Source: UBA5109 sp038148755 | GTDB taxonomy: Bacteria; Pseudomonadota; Gammaproteobacteria; Pseudomonadales; Pseudohongiellaceae | Assembly (NCBI GenBank): GCA_038148755.1 | Contig: JAYQWA010000017.1 | Location: 1-45,258, forward strand | Length of the DNA: 45,258 nucleotides | Direction: 5' to 3' | Part shown: positions 42,434 to 45,258 of the stretch, in pieces | Layout of the letters: the number at the start of each line of letters is the position of its first letter | Position numbering within the stretch: position 1 is the first letter of the stretch | Program-made: the position numbers and the translations under genes | Notes under the pieces: generated by a model | Seen by the model: only the letters and a program-made list of their open reading frames with translations | What the model was told of the DNA's origin: nothing | Database searches by the model: none

Positions 42434-43006
42434 ATGCTTGATCGCAGAACAACCTTGAAACTTGGCGCTACCAGCATACTGGCTAGTTTGGTCAATCTGC
42501 CCGGGCAGTCACTTGCAAACTCCTCCTCCAAGTCTGCGAACACCCATCTTCTTCATTCTCACGTTTTATTTGATAGTCAGCACCCTGAAAGCCAGAGTTT
42601 CGCTGCTGCGGTTAAAGCTAAAGGCATCCCCATTACCGATATCAATGGGAATTTGAGCAATTTATGGTACCAGCAGCTCCGCCAACAATTGCTAAGCGAC
42701 AGAAAGCCTTTACTGGGCATGACAAGTCGCCTTGATCTGTTTTGCCTGGAAGAACTGGCCCGTGATGTAGGCATGAAAGTGCATTTACGTTTTGATCACC
42801 TGATCCATCAGAACGGCCGGGTTGAGCATCAGATGAATGGTTCCTCATTTGTTGAATTGGGGAGTAAAGCCGGTTTCGGTAAAAAAATGGCTGAGCTTGC
42901 TGACTTATCTCTGAGTCACCAGACTGCAGAAATAACGGTGCAGAAATTAACCGGACCTTTTACTCCATCGGATAAAACCGCCCTGGTTACCTGGGTGGTC
43001 AGCTAA
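42434..43006 (+). CDS. Tat-exported protein of unknown function
   Basis: A 190-residue protein with a twin-arginine signal (DRRTTLKLGATSILASLVNLPGQSLA), so it is probably exported folded, perhaps with a cofactor. The mature part starts HLLHSHVLFDSQHPESQSFAAA and includes GMTSRLDLFCLEELARDVG and HLRFDHLIHQNGRVEHQ, with several histidines and one cysteine. I do not recognise the family. It lies 43 bases before a flavoprotein/cytochrome pair of the p-cresol methylhydroxylase type, so it is probably an accessory or partner protein of that periplasmic enzyme. Confidence 0.78.
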   Translation: MLDRRTTLKLGATSILASLVNLPGQSLANSSSKSANTHLLHSHVLFDSQHPESQSFAAAVKAKGIPITDINGNLSNLWYQQLRQQLLSDRKPLLGMTSRLDLFCLEELARDVGMKVHLRFDHLIHQNGRVEHQMNGSSFVELGSKAGFGKKMAELADLSLSHQTAEITVQKLTGPFTPSDKTALVTWVVS

Positions 43007-43049
43007 AAGTTTAATACTAAATAGATAAAAAATATTAAAGGAATAGGCA

Positions 43050-44666
43050 ATGGCACTACCTCCTAATTTAAGCCAGGCAGAATTTAATAGAGCTCTGAAC
43101 GAATTTGAAAATGTGGTTGGCGCAGACTGGGTTTTCAGCTCGGATGCCGATGTTGCTCTTTATCGTGATTCTTATTCTCCTTTTTGGGGGGAAGCAGAAG
43201 AAAGAATAGCTTCAGCTGCAGTAGCACCAAAAAGCGTAGAAGAAGTCCAGGAAATTGTCCGCATCGCCAATCGCTACCGAATTCCTTTGTACCCTATTTC
43301 AACCGGCAGAAATCTGACCTATGGCGGAGCTGCTCCCACCTTGTCGGGAAGTGTCGTTCTAGACCTCAAGCGCATGAACCGCATCTTGGAAGTCAATGAT
43401 GAAAGAAATTATGCACTAGTTGAACCTGGCGTTTCCTATTTTGATTTATATAACTACATTACCGAACGCGGCTTAAATGTCATGCTTGATATCCCTGACC
43501 CCGGCTGGGGAAGTCCGATGGGTAACAGTCTCGATCACGGTGTTGGCTATACCATGGGGCCCTATCGTGACCATTTTGGTTCGCACATTGGCCTTGAAAT
43601 TGTAAGCGCTGAAGGTGAGCTTATTCGCACAGGCGCCGGAGCCATTCCCGGCTCGGATGCCTGGCAGGACTTCCATTATGGTGCCGGCCCCTCCATAGAC
43701 GGGCTGTTCGCACAATCCAATTTTGGCATCGTCACTAAAATGGGCGTGAAATTGATGCCTATGCCTGAGACTTACATGACAGTCACTGTGACTGTGCCAC
43801 GTTATCAGGATTTCCAGGCCATGATTACCGAAGTTAATTATCTGGAAGACTCTATGCTGGTTGGTATGCCAACCTATGGAAGTCCTGTTGGTGGCGGATT
43901 GTTCGATCCGGCACCGCTGACTGAACTTATGCAAAATGGCTGGCCAACAACAGAACAGCTGGAAGACTTCGTTAGTGCTCAAAATAAACACGCCTGGTCT
44001 GTCAGTTTCCAGTTATATGGCCCGGAAGAAATCGTCCGTGCAACCTGGGTAGCTATCCAACGACGTTTTAGCGAAAAAATTCCAGAGTCAGCCTTCGAGG
44101 AAGATGTTTTCTATAACTTGCCCATTCCTGCTGAAGATATTCCTGCCTTACCAGATAAAGCCCGATTGGGGATTCCCAATCTGGAAATTTTTCATATCGT
44201 GAACCGTAACCCGATGAATGATAATGATCCGCCTGATGGCCATGCCGATATGTTTACCATGACACCAAGAACTGCTGAAGGTGTTCACACGGCTTCCAAG
44301 GTACTGGCAGAAGCTTATCAGGAATTTGGCTTTGCCCCAGCGACCCACCCCTTCACGACACCTATCACTTTCTATTCGAGAGCCTTTGTTGTGGCAGTTT
44401 TAATCCCAACCTGGAGAGATCCAGCTAAAAATGCTGTTTCGCGGGCATTATATGAAAAATGCCTGGATAAAATTGCGGAACAGGGCATGGGGACTTACCG
44501 TACCAATCCAGCCTTCCAGGAACATGCTATTAGCAAATACAGTTTTAACGATAATGCCCTGCTGAAGTATCAGGAAAAACTTAAAGACAGCATTGACCCG
44601 AATGGCATTATTTCTCCAGGCCGCTATGGCATCTGGCCTGCACATATGAGGAACAATCGAGGATGA
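43050..44666 (+). CDS. FAD-binding oxidoreductase, p-cresol methylhydroxylase / vanillyl-alcohol oxidase type
   Basis: A 538-residue flavoprotein of the VAO/PCMH family. These enzymes oxidise para-substituted phenols (4-cresol, eugenol, 4-alkylphenols) and in PCMH-type members pass electrons to a small cytochrome c. The PCMH FAD domain is seen in YPISTGRNLTYGGAAPTLSGSVVLDLKRMN and YALVEPGVSYFDLYNYITERGLN (residues about 87-150). The signature DPGWGSPMGNSLDHGVGYTMGPYRDHFG follows, then QSNFGIVTKMGVKLMPMPE. There is no signal peptide of its own. AAGGA lies upstream of the ATG. Its stop overlaps the start of the cytochrome gene (ATGA), so the two are translated together. The exact phenolic substrate cannot be told. 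Confidence 0.92.
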   Translation: MALPPNLSQAEFNRALNEFENVVGADWVFSSDADVALYRDSYSPFWGEAEERIASAAVAPKSVEEVQEIVRIANRYRIPLYPISTGRNLTYGGAAPTLSGSVVLDLKRMNRILEVNDERNYALVEPGVSYFDLYNYITERGLNVMLDIPDPGWGSPMGNSLDHGVGYTMGPYRDHFGSHIGLEIVSAEGELIRTGAGAIPGSDAWQDFHYGAGPSIDGLFAQSNFGIVTKMGVKLMPMPETYMTVTVTVPRYQDFQAMITEVNYLEDSMLVGMPTYGSPVGGGLFDPAPLTELMQNGWPTTEQLEDFVSAQNKHAWSVSFQLYGPEEIVRATWVAIQRRFSEKIPESAFEEDVFYNLPIPAEDIPALPDKARLGIPNLEIFHIVNRNPMNDNDPPDGHADMFTMTPRTAEGVHTASKVLAEAYQEFGFAPATHPFTTPITFYSRAFVVAVLIPTWRDPAKNAVSRALYEKCLDKIAEQGMGTYRTNPAFQEHAISKYSFNDNALLKYQEKLKDSIDPNGIISPGRYGIWPAHMRNNRG

Positions 44667-45031
44667 GCAAATTAACTGTTTTTTGTTTGCTGTTGGTCTC
44701 ATTAATCACTAACGCCCAGGCTCAGGAACTCAGCCCTGCAGAGGCAAGTGGTAAAGTCGTGTTTAATAAATGGTGTGAACCTTGCCATGGCAGAGTAGCC
44801 GGTGGTGTTTTCGGTGGCCTGGGTGCGAATGCTTTACCAGGGACATCTGCGCTAGGCGTGAAGTACAAAGGCGATTTACCTCCGGTACTGGAAGACAGGC
44901 TTGATCTTCAACCGATCTATATCAGAACTGTGGTGAGGAATGGTTTGTACGGTATGCCTATCACCCGTAAGACTGAAGTCAGCGAAACCGACCTGGACAA
45001 TATCATTGCCTATCTGACGCGCGCCCGCTAA
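44663..45031 (+). CDS. small cytochrome c subunit
   Basis: A 122-residue monohaem cytochrome c with a Sec signal peptide (FCLLLVSLITNAQAQ). The haem site is CEPCH, and the likely Met ligand is in GLYGMPITRKTEVS. The C-terminal helix DLDNIIAYLTRAR is typical. It overlaps the flavoprotein gene by four bases and is most likely its electron acceptor, as in p-cresol methylhydroxylase, feeding electrons to the respiratory chain. Confidence 0.92.
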   Translation: MSKLTVFCLLLVSLITNAQAQELSPAEASGKVVFNKWCEPCHGRVAGGVFGGLGANALPGTSALGVKYKGDLPPVLEDRLDLQPIYIRTVVRNGLYGMPITRKTEVSETDLDNIIAYLTRAR

Positions 45032-45067
45032 ATCTTCAAGCCATTTGGTCGCAAGTTCGACCCGCCA

Positions 45068-45106
45068 GGCAAGTCCAAGATCAATCCAGCAGTCCTTAGA
45101 CTTGCC
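45068..45106. terminator. hairpin between convergent genes
   Basis: GGCAAGTC-C-AAG (45068-45079) pairs with CTT-A-GACTTGCC (45095-45106), an 11-bp stem with one mismatch and a 15-base loop. It lies between the cytochrome gene and the convergent partial gene. There is no T tract, so it would be a weak terminator at best. Confidence 0.4.
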
Positions 45107-45193
45107 CCTAGCGCGGACAAATTAACTGCTTCTATTTGCTCTCAACTTTCTCCCTCAACCATCCATGTTTAGCAAGAGCTAACGAGATCAGAT

Positions 45194-45258
45194 TTACCTT
45201 AAGGTTGGATACTCAATACCCAGTTGCTCCAGATAGGTGTCATACCTCTCAGGATCAT
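45194..45258 (-). CDS. 3' end of a truncated minus-strand gene
   Basis: On the minus strand, a frame open to the right edge reads DPERYDTYLEQLGIEYPTLR, then TAA (45194-45196). The composition is protein-like and the convergent orientation with the cytochrome gene is sensible. The family cannot be told from 20 residues. Confidence 0.45.
   Translation of the reverse strand, partial: DPERYDTYLEQLGIEYPTLR

Noticed and set aside
1..45258. CRISPR arrays, insertion sequences or transposases
   Set aside because: No spaced direct-repeat array, transposase motif or terminal inverted repeat pair was found; the only mobile-element trace is the integrase relic.

Overview
The window looks like chromosomal DNA of a free-living, probably marine or aquatic, Gram-negative gammaproteobacterium of moderate GC content. 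The evidence is the gene order ffh / rpsP-rimM-trmD-rplS / dsbC-hom-thrC, the tgt-yajC-secD-secF block, ypjD-corB beside ffh, a TonB-dependent receptor with a Fur-like box, a UmuDC mutasome, and many Sec, Tat and lipoprotein signal peptides. An OM182/Pseudohongiella-like lineage is a guess only; no rRNA is present to test it.

Layout. (1) 1-2892: a plus-strand run of periplasmic genes: a gene tail, a secreted protein of unknown family, a secreted MBL-fold hydrolase with an altered metal motif, and a second secreted protein of that family. It ends at a terminator shared with convergent thrC. (2) 2973-10198, minus strand: thrC-hom-dsbC, then rplS-trmD-rimM-rpsP, then ffh. (3) 10287-13873, plus strand: ypjD, corB, a Nudix hydrolase and fdhD. 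(4) 14493-19388: a soluble NAD-dependent molybdenum formate dehydrogenase operon (fdsG-fdsB-fdsA) behind a strong 14-bp-stem hairpin. (5) 19499-25109: a DUF5916 outer-membrane-type protein, a DUF6152 protein whose C-terminal half belongs to the same family as the two proteins of region 1, small secreted or cytosolic unknowns, a GFA-like zinc protein and a DUF2490 protein. (6) 25156-25533: a stump of a CPA2-type cation/proton antiporter. (7) 25586-29969, minus strand: tgt-yajC-secD-secF. Its usual partner queA lies 6.5 kb away at 36475-37494; a lipoprotein MBL hydrolase, mdh, a siderophore receptor and pyk lie between. (8) 37601-38955: tRNA-Leu(CAA), a broken P4-type integrase and a decayed copy of part of the tRNA, which is a relic of an integrated element. 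(9) 39009-42188: a tightly packed SRAP-umuD-umuC-lipoprotein operon. (10) 42434-45031: a Tat-signal protein, a p-cresol-methylhydroxylase/vanillyl-alcohol-oxidase-type flavoprotein and its small cytochrome c. A partial minus-strand gene follows at the right edge.

How the genes work together. FdsGBA oxidises formate to CO2 with NAD+, and FdhD upstream supplies sulfur to its Mo cofactor. The flavoprotein/cytochrome pair should pass electrons from a para-alkylphenol-type substrate to the respiratory chain. The minus-strand blocks are housekeeping: threonine synthesis, periplasmic disulfide isomerisation, ribosome and tRNA maturation, and protein export.

The least explained parts are the three-member secreted family with its variant MBL partner, the hairpin ahead of fdsG, the SRAP-UmuDC-lipoprotein operon with a G12 tract in its last gene, and the tRNA-Leu integration scar. 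I found no CRISPR array, intact transposase or rRNA.
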